Source: Prauserella flavalba (lineage in GTDB: Bacteria > Actinomycetota > Actinomycetes > Mycobacteriales > Pseudonocardiaceae). Taken from it: a stretch of 64,000 bases of DNA. The stretch is taken from contig NZ_MASU01000023.1 in the NCBI RefSeq assembly GCF_003202235.1, positions 1 through 64,000 on the forward strand, given 5' to 3'. How positions within the stretch are numbered: the first letter of the stretch is position 1; each line of letters begins with the position of its first letter. Position numbers and translations under genes: made by a program. Below the pieces are notes generated by a model. That model saw only the letters and a program-made list of their open reading frames with translations. It had not been told where the DNA came from and did no database searches. Of this stretch, positions 7,742 to 17,363 are shown in pieces.

Positions 7742-9439
7742 ATGACCAAGATCTTCAACGACCCCGCCGACTTCGCGGGCGACATGCTTTCCGGGTTCGC
7801 GCGCGCGTTCCCCGGGTTCGTGCAGCGGGTGCCCGGCGGGGTGGTCAGGGCGACGCAGGCGGCACCGGGCAAGGTCGCGGTGGTGGTCGGCGGCGGCAGC
7901 GGGCACTACCCGGCGTTCGCGGGCTGGGTGGGCCCCGGTCTCGCCGACGCCGCCGTGGTGGGCTACGTCTTCTCCTCGCCGTCCACGCAGCAGGTGGTGG
8001 CCGTCGCCACGGCCGCCGACGCGGGCGCGGGCGTGGTGCTCAGCTACGGCAACTACGCGGGCGACGTGCTGAACTTCGAGGCCGCCCGCGCCCAGCTCAC
8101 CGACGCGGGCATCCCGGTGCGCTCGGTGGTGGTGAGCGACGACCTCGCGAGCGCGCCGCGGGACGAACGGTCCCTTCGCCGCGGCACGGCGGGCGATCTG
8201 GTGGTCGTGAAGATCGCCGGGGCCGCGGCCGAGGCCGGATACGACCTCGAGGGCGTGGTCCGCGTCGCCGAGCGCACCAACGCGGCGACGGTGTCGCTCG
8301 GGATCGCGTTCGAGGGTCCGACGCCGCCGGGTTCCCGTGGTCCGCTGTTCACCGTGCGCGACGGCCGGATGGGCGTCGGACTCGGCATCCACGGCGAGCC
8401 TGGCGTGTCGGAGGAACCGCTGCTCGGTGCGCGCGAGCTGGCCGGGCTGCTCGTCGGGCGGGTCCTCGCCGAGCGCCCCGACGGCGCGCGCAGGGCGACC
8501 GTGCTGCTCAACGGTATGGGCGCTACCAAGTACGAGGAACTGTTCGTGCTGTGGAACGAGGTCGTGCCCGCGCTGGAGGCCGAAGGGGTCGAGATCGTCG
8601 AGCCCGAGGTCGGCGAGCTGATCACAAGCCTCGACATGGCGGGGCTGTCGCTGACGATCACGTGGCTCGACGACGAACTGGAGGCGCTCTGGGGCGCGCC
8701 TGCGCAGAGCCCCGCCTACCGCAAGGGTCCCGCCGAGGCCGCCCCGCTCACGCCGAGGCCGGTGCCCGAGATCGCCGAGCGCGCGATCCCGGAGGCGAGC
8801 GAGGCGTCGCGGCACGTGGCGAAACTGGTGCACGCGGCGTTCGAGACCGCGGCGGCCGCGCTCGCCGAGGCCGAACCGGAGCTGGGCGAGCTCGACTCGG
8901 TGGCCGGCAACGGCGACCACGGGCGCGTCATGGCCAGGGGTGCCCGCGCGGCGGCGACCGCCGCGGGCAGGGCCGTCGAGGCAGGGGCGGGCACGGCCAC
9001 GACGCTGCTGTTCGCCGCCGACGCCTGGAGCGACCGGGCCGGCGGTTCCTCCGGTGCGCTGTGGGGTGCGGGACTGCGCGCGGCCGCGCGGGTGCTCTCC
9101 GACACCGACCCGCCCGCGAACGCCGTGCAGGCCGCGTGCCGTTCCGCGCTCGACGCCGTGACCGCCTACGGCAACGCGCGCGTCGGCGACAAGACCGTGG
9201 TGGACGCGTTCCTGCCGTTCACCGAGAGCCTCGAGGCCGACCTCGCCGCCGAGCTGCCGCTCGGCCCGGCGTGGGTCAACGCCTCGGCGGTCGCCGCGCG
9301 GGCGGCCGAGGCGACCGCGTCGCTGAGTCCCCGGCTCGGCAGAGCGCGCCCGCTGGCGGCGCGCAGCCTCGGCCACCGCGACCCGGGCGCGGTGTCGTTC
9401 GCCGTGGTGGTCACGGCGATCGCGGAGCACGTCGCATGA
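7742..9439 (+). CDS. DhaK-DhaL fusion kinase 1 (erythrulose or dihydroxyacetone kinase)
   Basis: A 565-residue single-chain ATP-dependent ketose kinase. The DhaK domain (1-330) carries [10 protein letters not shown] and the substrate-binding His217 in GIHGEPG. The DhaL domain (355-565) carries the Mg-ATP site LDSVAGNGDHG, where canonical DhaL has Asp the second position is Asn390, unlike kinase 2. GAAAGG precedes the ATG. The SorC regulator overlaps its stop, and the whole run to 16446 is co-directional. It may be the D-erythrulose or L-erythrulose kinase of the pathway; the two cannot be assigned from sequence alone. Confidence 0.9.
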   Translation: MTKIFNDPADFAGDMLSGFARAFPGFVQRVPGGVVRATQAAPGKVAVVVGGGSGHYPAFAGWVGPGLADAAVVGYVFSSPSTQQVVAVATAADAGAGVVLSYGNYAGDVLNFEAARAQLTDAGIPVRSVVVSDDLASAPRDERSLRRGTAGDLVVVKIAGAAAEAGYDLEGVVRVAERTNAATVSLGIAFEGPTPPGSRGPLFTVRDGRMGVGLGIHGEPGVSEEPLLGARELAGLLVGRVLAERPDGARRATVLLNGMGATKYEELFVLWNEVVPALEAEGVEIVEPEVGELITSLDMAGLSLTITWLDDELEALWGAPAQSPAYRKGPAEAAPLTPRPVPEIAERAIPEASEASRHVAKLVHAAFETAAAALAEAEPELGELDSVAGNGDHGRVMARGARAAATAAGRAVEAGAGTATTLLFAADAWSDRAGGSSGALWGAGLRAAARVLSDTDPPANAVQAACRSALDAVTAYGNARVGDKTVVDAFLPFTESLEADLAAELPLGPAWVNASAVAARAAEATASLSPRLGRARPLAARSLGHRDPGAVSFAVVVTAIAEHVA

Positions 9440-10383
9440 ACACCGCGCGCAGGGCCACGGTGCTGCGGGCTGCGGAGCTGTACTACGACGAGCACCTCAC
9501 GATGGAGGCGATCGCGCAGGAGCTGGGCTGCTCGCGCGCGACCGTGTCGCGCCTGGTCGGAGAGGCCCGCACCGCCGGGCTCGTGGAGATCACCGTGCAT
9601 CGCAGCGGCAGGGCGGCGAGCACGCTCGAACGCCTCATCGCGGAGCGCTACGGGGCGGAGGCCACGGTCGTCTCCCCTCCGGAGCGGGCGACCGAGGGCG
9701 AACGGCTGCTGCACGTCGCGACGCAGGCGGCGGCGAAGCTGCGGCTCACGCTCTCGCCCGACACCACGATCGCGGTCACGTGGGGCATCACCATCGCCAC
9801 GCTCGCCCGCAACCTCACACCCGGCGTGGTCCCCGGGCTGCAGGTGGTGCAGATGAGCGGGTCGGGCAACACGTTCTCCTCCGGCGCCGAGTACGCCTCG
9901 GGGGTGTTCGACCGCTTCGGCGCGGTACTCGGCGCCCGGGTGCACCATTTCCCGGTGCCCGCGTTCTTCGACTCGGCCGCAACGCGGGCGGCGCTGTGGG
10001 CTGAGCACAGCGTCCAGCGCATCGTTCGCCTGCAGCAGCGGGCCGACGTCGCGCTGTTCTCCGTCGGCGCGCTCGGCGGCGGCATCCCCGGCCACCTCTA
10101 CCGCGCCGGTTACCTCGATCGCGACGACCTGCGCTCGCTCACCGAGCAGGGCGTGGTGGGAGACCTCGGCACGGTGTTCCTCCACGCCACCGGGTCGAGT
10201 ACCGACCTCGCGATGAACCAGCGCTCGAGCGGCCTGCCGATCGAGACGCTGCGCCGCATCCCCCGCCGCCTGTGCGTCGCACTCGGCGAGGCCAAGGCCC
10301 CCGTGCTGCGGGCCGCGCTGCTCGCGGGCGCCGTCACCGAGCTGATCGTCGACACGAGGGCCGCCGAACCCCTCGTCGGCTGA
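9436..10383 (+). CDS. SorC/DeoR-type sugar-binding transcriptional regulator
   Basis: A 315-residue regulator: N-terminal HTH (MEAIAQELGCSRATVSRLVGEA, about residues 20-42) and a large SorC sugar-phosphate-binding domain (about 60-310) of ribose-5-phosphate-isomerase-like fold. ATGA overlap with kinase 1. SorC proteins sense phosphorylated pathway intermediates, so an erythrulose or erythrose phosphate is a reasonable effector. The likely target is the 146-bp gap after it, which holds a short palindrome before the transporter-led operon. Confidence 0.88.
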   Translation: MNTARRATVLRAAELYYDEHLTMEAIAQELGCSRATVSRLVGEARTAGLVEITVHRSGRAASTLERLIAERYGAEATVVSPPERATEGERLLHVATQAAAKLRLTLSPDTTIAVTWGITIATLARNLTPGVVPGLQVVQMSGSGNTFSSGAEYASGVFDRFGAVLGARVHHFPVPAFFDSAATRAALWAEHSVQRIVRLQQRADVALFSVGALGGGIPGHLYRAGYLDRDDLRSLTEQGVVGDLGTVFLHATGSSTDLAMNQRSSGLPIETLRRIPRRLCVALGEAKAPVLRAALLAGAVTELIVDTRAAEPLVG

Positions 10384-10419
10384 ACACATTCTCATCCGAG
10401 GCCGCTTCTGGATCGAAAC

Positions 10420-10435
10420 GGCTACCGAAATAGCC
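10420..10435. promoter_or_regulatory. short inverted repeat GGCTA-N6-TAGCC, candidate operator
   Basis: The only clear dyad in the gap between the regulator gene and the MFS gene. A TAGCAT hexamer (10489-10494) downstream could be the operon -10. Assignment to the SorC protein is inference. Confidence 0.3.
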
Positions 10436-10529
10436 CCGATAACTGCAACTCCGTTCACCGACACTGGGCCGTTCTGGTTACGCGTGCTTAGCATCGCCGC
10501 AATCTTCAGCGCGTGTCAGGAGTGTCGAC

Positions 10530-11879
10530 GTGGACGCCACCCAGCAGTCCCCCGTTGAGCGCTCGGCGATCAGAAAGGTCGCCGTGCGGCTCGTGCCCTT
10601 CGTGGCACTCATGTTCTTCATCAACTACCTCGACCGGACCGCGATCTCGTTCGCCGGCCCGAACGGGATGAACGACGACCTCGGCCTCACCGCCGCCCAG
10701 TACGGCTTCGCCTCCGGGGTGTTCTTCGTCGGCTACATCCTGCTTGAGGTGCCCAGCAACATCGCACTGCACCGCTTCGGTGCCCGCAAGTGGCTCGCGC
10801 GGATCATGGTGTCGTGGGGCATCGTCTCGCTGCTGTTCACCTGGGTGGACAGCGTCGGCGGCCTCTACACGCTGCGCCTGCTGCTCGGCATCGCCGAGGC
10901 CGGGTTCTTCCCCGGCGCGATCCTGTTCCTCTCGCTGTGGGTGCCCGCGCGGCACCGGAGCAAGATCCTCGCGCTGTTCTACCTCGCGCAACCGCTCACC
11001 ACGGTCATCGGCGCCCCGCTCGCGGGCGCGCTCATCGAGCAGCACGGCGTGTTCGGCCTCGAGGGCTGGCGCTTCATGTTCCTGTGTGTTTCGGTGCCCG
11101 CGATCCTGGTCGGCATCGCCACCTGGTTCTACCTCAGCGACCGGCCCGCCGACGCGAAGTGGCTGACCCAGGCCGAGAAGGACTGGCTCACCGCCGAGCT
11201 CGAGGGTGAGGCCAAGACCAAGACCGGATCCGGTTCGCACAAGGGCGGCGTGCTGGCCGCGCTGCGCAGCGGTCGCGTGTGGACGCTCGCGCTCATCTAC
11301 TTCGGCTTCATCTACGGCCTCTACGCACTCGCGTTCTTCCTGCCGACGATCATCAGCGGCTTCGAGGAGGACTTCGGCACCACGTTCACGGTGCTCGAGA
11401 AGGGCCTCATCACGGCGATCCCTTACGTGCCGGCGGCGATCGTGCTGTACCTGTGGTCGCGCGACGCGACCAGGCGCGGCCTGCAGACGTGGCACATCGC
11501 ACTGCCCGCGCTCGTCGGCGGCGTGAGCGTCCCGATCGCGCTGTTCATGGGTTCGCCCGCGGCGACGATCGTGGTCATCACCATCACGGCGTGCGCGATC
11601 TTCGCGGCACTGCCCAACTTCTGGACCGTGCCCGCGCAGTTCCTCACCGGCGCGGCCGCCGCCGTCGGCATCGCGCTCATCAACACCTTCGGCAACGTCG
11701 CCGGCTTCGCCGCCGGATACGTCACCGGGTTCCTCAACGACGCCACGGGCTCCTACGTCCTACCCATGTTCGTCGTCGGCGGGCTGATGGTGCTCTCCGC
11801 GGTGCTGATGGTGGCGCTGGCCAAGCGGGGCCGCGTGCAGACCGGCGACCCCGACGAGAAAGCGGTGACCAAGGCATGA
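10530..11879 (+). CDS. MFS transporter, anion:cation symporter (ACS) family
   Basis: A 449-residue 12-helix permease. The N terminus ([20 protein letters not shown], then [19 protein letters not shown]) is typical of ACS-family carriers for hexuronates, glucarate, tartrate and other sugar acids. AGGAG lies 8 nt before the GTG. It overlaps kinase 2 by 4 nt and heads the catabolic run, so it should import the pathway substrate. An organic anion such as apionate fits the downstream enzymes better than a neutral polyol. Confidence 0.9.
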   Translation: MDATQQSPVERSAIRKVAVRLVPFVALMFFINYLDRTAISFAGPNGMNDDLGLTAAQYGFASGVFFVGYILLEVPSNIALHRFGARKWLARIMVSWGIVSLLFTWVDSVGGLYTLRLLLGIAEAGFFPGAILFLSLWVPARHRSKILALFYLAQPLTTVIGAPLAGALIEQHGVFGLEGWRFMFLCVSVPAILVGIATWFYLSDRPADAKWLTQAEKDWLTAELEGEAKTKTGSGSHKGGVLAALRSGRVWTLALIYFGFIYGLYALAFFLPTIISGFEEDFGTTFTVLEKGLITAIPYVPAAIVLYLWSRDATRRGLQTWHIALPALVGGVSVPIALFMGSPAATIVVITITACAIFAALPNFWTVPAQFLTGAAAAVGIALINTFGNVAGFAAGYVTGFLNDATGSYVLPMFVVGGLMVLSAVLMVALAKRGRVQTGDPDEKAVTKA

Positions 11880-13609
11880 CCAGGCTGTTCAACGACCCGG
11901 CCGAGTTCGCCGACGAGGTGCTCGACGGCTTCGTCGCGGCACACCGGCGGTGGGTCCGGCGCGTGCAGGGCGGCGTGGTGCGCAACACCGCCAAGACGCC
12001 GGGGCAGGTCGCGGTGCTCGTCGGTGGCGGTTCCGGCCACTACCCCGCGTTCACCGGGCTCGTCGGCCAGGGCCTCGCCCACGGCGCGGTGTCGGGCAAC
12101 ATCTTCGCCTCGCCCTCGGCGCAGCAGGCGTGCTCGGTCGCGAAGGCCGCCGAGAGCGGCGGCGGCGTGCTGCTGCTGTTCGGCAACTACGCGGGCGACG
12201 TGCTCCACTTCGGACACGCGGCGGAGATACTGACGCAGCAGGGCATTCCCACGAGGACGTTCGCGGTCACCGACGACGTGTCGAGCGCACCCGCCGACCA
12301 GGCCGCCAAGCGGCGTGGCGTCGCGGGCGACCTCACCGTGTTCAAGGCCGCCGCCGCGGCCGCCGAAGCGGGGCTCGGCCTCGACGAGGTGTACCGCGTC
12401 GCCGAGCGCGCCAACGACCGCACCCGCTCGCTCGGCGTCGCGTTCTCCGGCTGCACGCTGCCCGGCGCGGACGCGCCGCTGTTCACGGTCCCCGAGGGGA
12501 GGATGGCCGTGGGCATGGGCATCCACGGCGAGCCCGGCATCGACGAGGCCGACGTGCCGAGCGCCGACGGGCTGGCCGAGCTGTTCGTGAGCACACTGCT
12601 CGCCGACCTGCCCGCCGACCTCACCGACGTGCGCGGGCAGCGGGCGGGCGTGATCCTCAACGGGCTCGGCACCGTGAAGCACGAGGAGCTGTTCGTCGTC
12701 TACCGGCGCGTGGCGCAGTTGCTCGCCGAGGCGGGCGTCGAGGTGGTGGACCCCGAGGTCGGCGAGTTCGTCACGAGCTTCGACCTCGCGGGCGCCTCGC
12801 TCACCCTGTTCTGGCTGGACGAGGAGCTGGAGCGGTACTGGACGGCCCCCGCCGACGCGCCCGCGTTCCGCAAGGGCTCGCTCACCCCGGCGCCGCCCGC
12901 GCCCGAGGACCTCGCCGTGGACTCGGCCGAACAGACCGTGCCCGAGGCGAGCGAGGAGTCCCGCGAGGCGGCAGGCGTCGTACTCACCGCGCTGGAGGCC
13001 GTGCGCAAGGTGATCGACGGCAACGCCGACGAGCTGGGCCGGATCGACGCGGTCGCCGGCGACGGCGACCACGGCATCGGCATGCAGCGCGGCGCGGTCG
13101 CCGCCGTCGACGCCGCGCGGGAGGCGCTGCGGCTCGGCGCCGGTGCGGGCACGCTGCTCGCGCTCGCGGGCGACGCGTGGGCCGACAAGGCGGGCGGCAC
13201 GTCCGGCGCACTGTGGGGCCTGCTGCTGCGCAGCATCGCGAACACGTTGGGGGACAAGGGGAAGCCCACCGCCGCGACCGTGAGCCAGGGGGTCGCGGCC
13301 GGGCTGGAGAGCGTGCTCAAGGTCGGCGGGGCGAAGGTCGGCGACAAGACGATGGTCGACGTGCTGGTGCCCTTCGCCGAGGCGCTCGCGGCCGGGGTCG
13401 GCGAGTCGAGGGGGCTCGCCGAGGCGTGGGGGCACGCGGCCGAGCAGGCCGACGCCGCCGCGAAGGCGACCGCGGACCTGGTGCCGAGGATCGGCAGGGC
13501 CAGGCCACTCGCCGAGAAGAGCGTGGGAACGCCCGATGCGGGCGCGGTGTCGCTGGCGCTCATCGCCGGCGTCGTGCACGGCGTGCTCGCCGACAGGAAA
13601 GGTGTGTGA
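11876..13609 (+). CDS. DhaK-DhaL fusion kinase 2 (L-erythrulose kinase candidate)
   Basis: A 577-residue paralogue of kinase 1 with the same domain order. Substrate His217 lies in GIHGEPG and the complete DhaL metal motif [11 protein letters not shown] has Asp391, Asp396 and Asp398. It would phosphorylate L-erythrulose to L-erythrulose 1-phosphate. It overlaps the transporter stop (ATGA) and the next gene (TGATG), so it is inside the operon proper, which makes it the better LerK candidate. Dihydroxyacetone kinase is the conservative alternative. Confidence 0.9.
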   Translation: MTRLFNDPAEFADEVLDGFVAAHRRWVRRVQGGVVRNTAKTPGQVAVLVGGGSGHYPAFTGLVGQGLAHGAVSGNIFASPSAQQACSVAKAAESGGGVLLLFGNYAGDVLHFGHAAEILTQQGIPTRTFAVTDDVSSAPADQAAKRRGVAGDLTVFKAAAAAAEAGLGLDEVYRVAERANDRTRSLGVAFSGCTLPGADAPLFTVPEGRMAVGMGIHGEPGIDEADVPSADGLAELFVSTLLADLPADLTDVRGQRAGVILNGLGTVKHEELFVVYRRVAQLLAEAGVEVVDPEVGEFVTSFDLAGASLTLFWLDEELERYWTAPADAPAFRKGSLTPAPPAPEDLAVDSAEQTVPEASEESREAAGVVLTALEAVRKVIDGNADELGRIDAVAGDGDHGIGMQRGAVAAVDAAREALRLGAGAGTLLALAGDAWADKAGGTSGALWGLLLRSIANTLGDKGKPTAATVSQGVAAGLESVLKVGGAKVGDKTMVDVLVPFAEALAAGVGESRGLAEAWGHAAEQADAAAKATADLVPRIGRARPLAEKSVGTPDAGAVSLALIAGVVHGVLADRKGV

Positions 13610-14082
13610 TGACGGCTCAGAAGTGGCGCATCGTGGTCGGGTCGGACGACGCCGGCTTCGACTACAAGGAGGCGCTCAAGGCGGACCTGGAGGCGAGCGA
13701 GCTCGTCGAGTCCGTTGTGGACGTCGGGGTGGACGCGGAGGGGCACACCCCGTACCCGACCGTCGCGGTCACCGCGGCCGAGCTGATCGCCAAGGGCGAG
13801 GCCGACCGCGCGCTGCTCGTGTGCGGCACGGGCCTCGGCGTGGCGATCTCGGCCAACAAGGTGCCCGGCATCCGCGCCGTCACCGCCCACGACAGCTTCT
13901 CCGTCGAGCGCTCCGTGCTGAGCAACAACGCGCAGGTGCTCACCTTCGGACAGCGCGTGATCGGCCTCGAACTGGCCCGCAGGCTCGCCCGCGAGTGGCT
14001 CACCTACACCTTCGACGAGAACTCTCCGTCGGCGAAGAAGGTGCAAGTGCTCACGGACTACGAGAGCGTGGGTTCGTGCTGA
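13609..14082 (+). CDS. RpiB/LacAB-family sugar-phosphate isomerase (EryI-like)
   Basis: A 157-residue isomerase with N-terminal [14 protein letters not shown] and the catalytic loop [22 protein letters not shown]. In erythritol, threitol and apionate routes a member of this family (EryI) interconverts D-erythrulose 4-phosphate and D-erythrose 4-phosphate; canonical RpiB acts on ribose 5-phosphate. AGGAAAGG precedes the ATG, which overlaps the kinase stop. Context favours the tetrose role. Confidence 0.9.
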   Translation: MTAQKWRIVVGSDDAGFDYKEALKADLEASELVESVVDVGVDAEGHTPYPTVAVTAAELIAKGEADRALLVCGTGLGVAISANKVPGIRAVTAHDSFSVERSVLSNNAQVLTFGQRVIGLELARRLAREWLTYTFDENSPSAKKVQVLTDYESVGSC

Positions 14083-14804
14083 CCCTGGGCATCAGCCTGA
14101 AGCTGTACTTCTCCCACGCCAGGACACTGGCGTGGAGCAGGGACGTGGCCGCGCTCGCCTCGCACGAGGCGATCGCGGGGGGGCACGCCGAGCTGTTCGT
14201 GCTCCCCTCGTTCCCGAGCATCCCGGCCGTGACCGAGATCTTCGCGGGCACGCCGGTGCGGGTGGGCGCGCAGGACCTGTGCGCCGACGACAGCGGCGCG
14301 TTCACCGGCGAGGTGGGCGGGCCGCTGCTGCGCGAGCTGGGCTGCGCCTACGCCGAGGTGGGCCACGCCGAACGGCGGCGTCTCTACGGCGAGGACGACG
14401 CGACCGTCGCCCGCAAGACCGCGGCGGCACTGCGCAACGACCTGGTGCCGGTGCTGTGCGTCGGCGAACCCGACCGGGTGCCCTCGGCCGAGGCAGCCGA
14501 CCGCTGCGTCGCCGAGGTGGCATCCGCGCTCGGCGTCTCCTCGGGCCCCGTGGTGGTCGCCTACGAGCCGCACTGGGCGATCGGCGCCGCGCGGCCCGCG
14601 CCCGAGTCGCACATCGCCGAGGTGTGCGGCACGCTCAAGGACCGCCTCGGCGTCCGCGTGATCTACGGCGGCAGTGCCGGGCCGGGCCTGCTGACCCGGC
14701 TCGGCACCTCGGTCGGCGGGCTGTTCCTCGGCCGGTTCGCGCACGACCCCGCCGCCGTCGGGAAGATCCTGGACGAGGCGCTGGCACTGGCGAAGGGATC
14801 CTGA
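14076..14804 (+). CDS. triosephosphate-isomerase-like enzyme (EryH-like)
   Basis: A 242-residue TIM-barrel isomerase. TPI catalytic residues are present: Lys in GISLKLYF, electrophile His in EVGHAERR, base Glu in [10 protein letters not shown]. The usual Asn-x-Lys of glycolytic TPI is Ser-Leu-Lys here, consistent with a paralogue for L-erythrulose 1-phosphate to D-erythrulose 4-phosphate rather than glycolysis. GTG 14076 overlaps the RpiB-like stop by 7 nt. It sits between the kinase/RpiB pair and the decarboxylase-like gene. Confidence 0.88.
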   Translation: MLTLGISLKLYFSHARTLAWSRDVAALASHEAIAGGHAELFVLPSFPSIPAVTEIFAGTPVRVGAQDLCADDSGAFTGEVGGPLLRELGCAYAEVGHAERRRLYGEDDATVARKTAAALRNDLVPVLCVGEPDRVPSAEAADRCVAEVASALGVSSGPVVVAYEPHWAIGAARPAPESHIAEVCGTLKDRLGVRVIYGGSAGPGLLTRLGTSVGGLFLGRFAHDPAAVGKILDEALALAKGS

Positions 14805-15601
14805 TGGCGATCGGACTGAGCACGTACGCGTTCTTCTGGCGCATCTCCGACCGCGCCGAGAAACCGCTGACGCTCACGCGGATGCTGGAGCAGACCAGGG
14901 AGCTCGGCGCGGACGTCTTCCAGATCTGCGACCACCCACCGGTCGAGTCACTGTCCACAACGGAGCTGCGCGAGCTGCGGTCCGTGGCCGGCGACCTCGG
15001 GGTGACCCTTGAACTCGGCACGCGGGGCGTGCGGCCGGAGCACCTGAAGCGCTACCTCGACCTCGCCGAGGCGCTCGACGTGACGCTCGTGCGCAGCATG
15101 CTGTACTCCGCCGCCGACCGGCCCACGCTCGCCGAGGCCACCGAACGGCTCCGCGAGGCCGTGCCCGGCTACGCCGAGCGCGGCGTGACGCTCGCGCTGG
15201 AGACCTACGAGCAGGTGGCGTCGGCCGACCTCGTCGACGTCGTGGAGGCCGTCGGCAGCGACCACCTCGGCATCTGCCTCGACCCGGCCAACTGCGTGGC
15301 GAACCTCGAGCACCCGAGGCAGGTCGTGGAGACCACCGCCCGGCACGTGGCCAACCTCCACGTCAAGGACTTCGACTTCGCCCGCCAGGCGGGCTGGGTC
15401 GGATTCACGCTCTCCGGCTGCAGGCTCGGCGAGGGGCGCCTCGACTACGGCGCCATGATCGAGCGGGTCAGACCCGCCGAGAAGAACATCAACCAGATCG
15501 TGGAGCACTGGCTTCCGCTGCAGGACGACTTCGAGACCACCTGCAGGCTGGAGGACGAGTGGACGCGGCACAGTGTGGAATTCCTAAGGAGCAACTCATG
15601 A
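14804..15601 (+). CDS. xylose-isomerase-like TIM barrel enzyme (OiaC-like decarboxylase candidate)
   Basis: A 265-residue AP-endonuclease-2/xylose-isomerase-like TIM barrel. Metal-site style residues appear in LALETYE, LGICLDPAN and NLHVKDFDF. Known activities in the family include isomerases, epimerases and 3-oxo-isoapionate decarboxylase (OiaC). With an ApnO-like gene next door (ATGA overlap) and erythrulose kinases upstream, OiaC is the best inference. A hydroxypyruvate-isomerase-like role is the alternative. Confidence 0.75.
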   Translation: MAIGLSTYAFFWRISDRAEKPLTLTRMLEQTRELGADVFQICDHPPVESLSTTELRELRSVAGDLGVTLELGTRGVRPEHLKRYLDLAEALDVTLVRSMLYSAADRPTLAEATERLREAVPGYAERGVTLALETYEQVASADLVDVVEAVGSDHLGICLDPANCVANLEHPRQVVETTARHVANLHVKDFDFARQAGWVGFTLSGCRLGEGRLDYGAMIERVRPAEKNINQIVEHWLPLQDDFETTCRLEDEWTRHSVEFLRSNS

Positions 15602-16446
15602 CCACGGTCACCGTCGTCGGCGCGGGCGGCAAGATGGGCCAGCGCGTCTCCAACAACCTCGCGAAGAGCGACTACCGCGTCCTCTACAGCGAGAACTCGC
15701 CCAACGGGCGGGAACTGCTGGCGAGCCAGGGCCGCGAGGTGTCCGACTCGGCCGAGGCCGCGCGCGAGAGCGACGTCGTGATCCTCGCCGTGCCGGACGT
15801 CGTGCTCGGCAAGGTGTCCGAGGCGCTCGTGCCGGAGCTGAAGCCGGGCGCGATCGTGCTGACCCTCGACCCGGCGGCGGCGTACGCGGGCCTGCTGCAC
15901 AAGCGCGACGACATCGAGTACGCCGTGGCGCACCCGTGCCACCCCTCGGTGTTCCTGGAGCGCACCACCAAGGAGGAGTACGCCGACACCTTCGGCGGAA
16001 TCGCGGCACCGCAGGAGGTCGTCGCCGCGTTCGAGTCGGACAACGAGACCGCACGCAAGCTCGCCGACGACGTCATCCGCGTGATGTACGCACCCGTCGT
16101 GGACGTCCACTGGGTGACCGTGAAGCAGCTCGCGGTCCTGGAGCCGACGCTCGTGGAGACGGTCGCCTGCATGGTGGGCTCGCTGCTCAACGAGGCACTG
16201 CACGAGACCGTGCACACCGTCGGCGTCCCCGAGTCCGCCGCGCGCGCCATGCTGCTCGGCCACGTGCAGGTGGCGCTCACCAACACGTTGCGCGGGTCCA
16301 ACCCGTTCTCCGACGCGTGCCTCATCGCGATGGACTACGGGCGCGAGACGATCGTGAAGGACGACTGGAAGAAGATCTTCGACGACCGCGAGCTCGACAA
16401 GGTGATCGCGCGGATGCTGAAGATCGACGCGGTGAAGCGCTCCTGA
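15598..16446 (+). CDS. NAD-dependent dehydrogenase with PGDH_C domain (ApnO-like D-apionate oxidoisomerase)
   Basis: A 282-residue protein: Rossmann domain starting VTVVGAGGKMGQRV and an all-helical C-terminal domain of the phosphogluconate-dehydrogenase-C type (HPCHPSVFLER, ending DACLIAMDYGRETIVKDDWK). D-apionate oxidoisomerases have this architecture and make 3-oxo-isoapionate. A strong AAGGAG lies 6 nt before the ATG, which overlaps the preceding stop. Last gene of the overlapping run. The specific substrate is inferred from context. Confidence 0.78.
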   Translation: MTTVTVVGAGGKMGQRVSNNLAKSDYRVLYSENSPNGRELLASQGREVSDSAEAARESDVVILAVPDVVLGKVSEALVPELKPGAIVLTLDPAAAYAGLLHKRDDIEYAVAHPCHPSVFLERTTKEEYADTFGGIAAPQEVVAAFESDNETARKLADDVIRVMYAPVVDVHWVTVKQLAVLEPTLVETVACMVGSLLNEALHETVHTVGVPESAARAMLLGHVQVALTNTLRGSNPFSDACLIAMDYGRETIVKDDWKKIFDDRELDKVIARMLKIDAVKRS

Positions 16447-16460
16447 CCCACAATGGGGCC

Positions 16461-17294
16461 ATGCGCTATCTCCGGCTCGGCCCCGGCGACCGGCTGCCCG
16501 TCCTCGGTCAGGGCACCTGGCACATGGGTGAACGCGGACGTGACCGGAAGGCCGAGGTCGAGGCCCTGCGACTGGGTCTCGACCTCGGCGTTTCCCTGAT
16601 CGACACCGCGGAGATGTACGGCGACGGCGGCGCCGAGGAGGTCGTCGGCGAAGCGATCGCGGGCCGCCGCGACGAGACGTTCCTGGTCAGCAAGGTCCTG
16701 CCGCACAACGCGAGCCTGCGCGGCACGATCGCGGCGTGCGAGCGGAGCCTTCGCCGCCTCGGCACCGACCGGCTCGACCTGTACCTGCTGCACTGGCGCG
16801 GCGGGCACCCGCTGGCGGAGACCCTGGAGGCGCTGGACCGGCTGCGCACCGACGGCAAGATCCGGCACTTCGGGGTCAGCAACTTCGACCGCGACGACCT
16901 GCGCGAGACGTGGCGGACGCCGTGCGGCGAGCACGTGGTGACCGACCAGGTGCTCTACAACCTCACGCGGCGCGGCCCCGAGTTCGACCTGCTGCCGTGG
17001 TGCCGGGAGCGCGGGGTGCCGGTGATGGCGTACTCGCCGATCGAGCAGGGCAGGCTGCTGCGTGACCGCGTGCTCGCCGAGGTCGCGCAGCGGCACGGCG
17101 TGACGCCCGCGCAGCTCGCGATCGCGTGGGTGCTCCACCAGCCGGGGGTGTGCGCGATCCCGAAGGCGGCGACGCGCGAGCACGTGGAACAGAACGCCGC
17201 GGCCCTGGAGGTGACCCTCACGCCGGAGGACCTCTCGGCCCTCGACACCCGCTTCCCACCCCCAAGCCGCCCGGAACCCCTTGAAATGCTCTGA
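16461..17294 (+). CDS. aldo/keto reductase
   Basis: A 277-residue NADPH-dependent (beta/alpha)8 oxidoreductase. The Asp-Tyr-Lys-His tetrad is seen in IDTAEMYGDGG, LVSKVLP and LLHWRG; the cofactor-site IPKAATREH segment is near the end. It starts 14 nt after the apionate-type operon behind a CACAAT box (6-nt gap), so it may have its own leaderless promoter. Its substrate is unknown; membership in the sugar-acid pathway is possible but unproven. Ends just before a long hairpin. Confidence 0.9.
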   Translation: MRYLRLGPGDRLPVLGQGTWHMGERGRDRKAEVEALRLGLDLGVSLIDTAEMYGDGGAEEVVGEAIAGRRDETFLVSKVLPHNASLRGTIAACERSLRRLGTDRLDLYLLHWRGGHPLAETLEALDRLRTDGKIRHFGVSNFDRDDLRETWRTPCGEHVVTDQVLYNLTRRGPEFDLLPWCRERGVPVMAYSPIEQGRLLRDRVLAEVAQRHGVTPAQLAIAWVLHQPGVCAIPKAATREHVEQNAAALEVTLTPEDLSALDTRFPPPSRPEPLEML

Positions 17295-17304
17295 CCCCGT
17301 CCCT

Positions 17305-17363
17305 CCGTCCCCCAAGGCCACCTTTGTTGCGTTGAACGCAACTAAGGTGGCCTTGGGGGACGG
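17305..17363. terminator. 29-bp-stem hairpin between convergent genes (AAGGCCACCTT repeat family)
   Basis: Left arm 17305-17333, one central base, right arm 17335-17363: 28 of 29 positions pair. It fills the gap between the aldo/keto reductase stop (17294) and the exporter stop (17366) exactly, so it can terminate both strands. Core AAGGCCACCTT ... AAGGTGGCCTT is shared with four other intergenic sites in the window. Confidence 0.85.

Noticed and set aside
7742-9439. Glycerol/dihydroxyacetone utilisation as the role of the kinase cluster
   Set aside because: Possible for one kinase alone, but TPI-like, RpiB-like, ApnO-like and acid-importer neighbours are not part of dihydroxyacetone metabolism.
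17305-17363. Hairpin repeat as a MITE or IS remnant
   Set aside because: No target duplication or transposase-like ends visible; position between convergent stops fits a terminator better.
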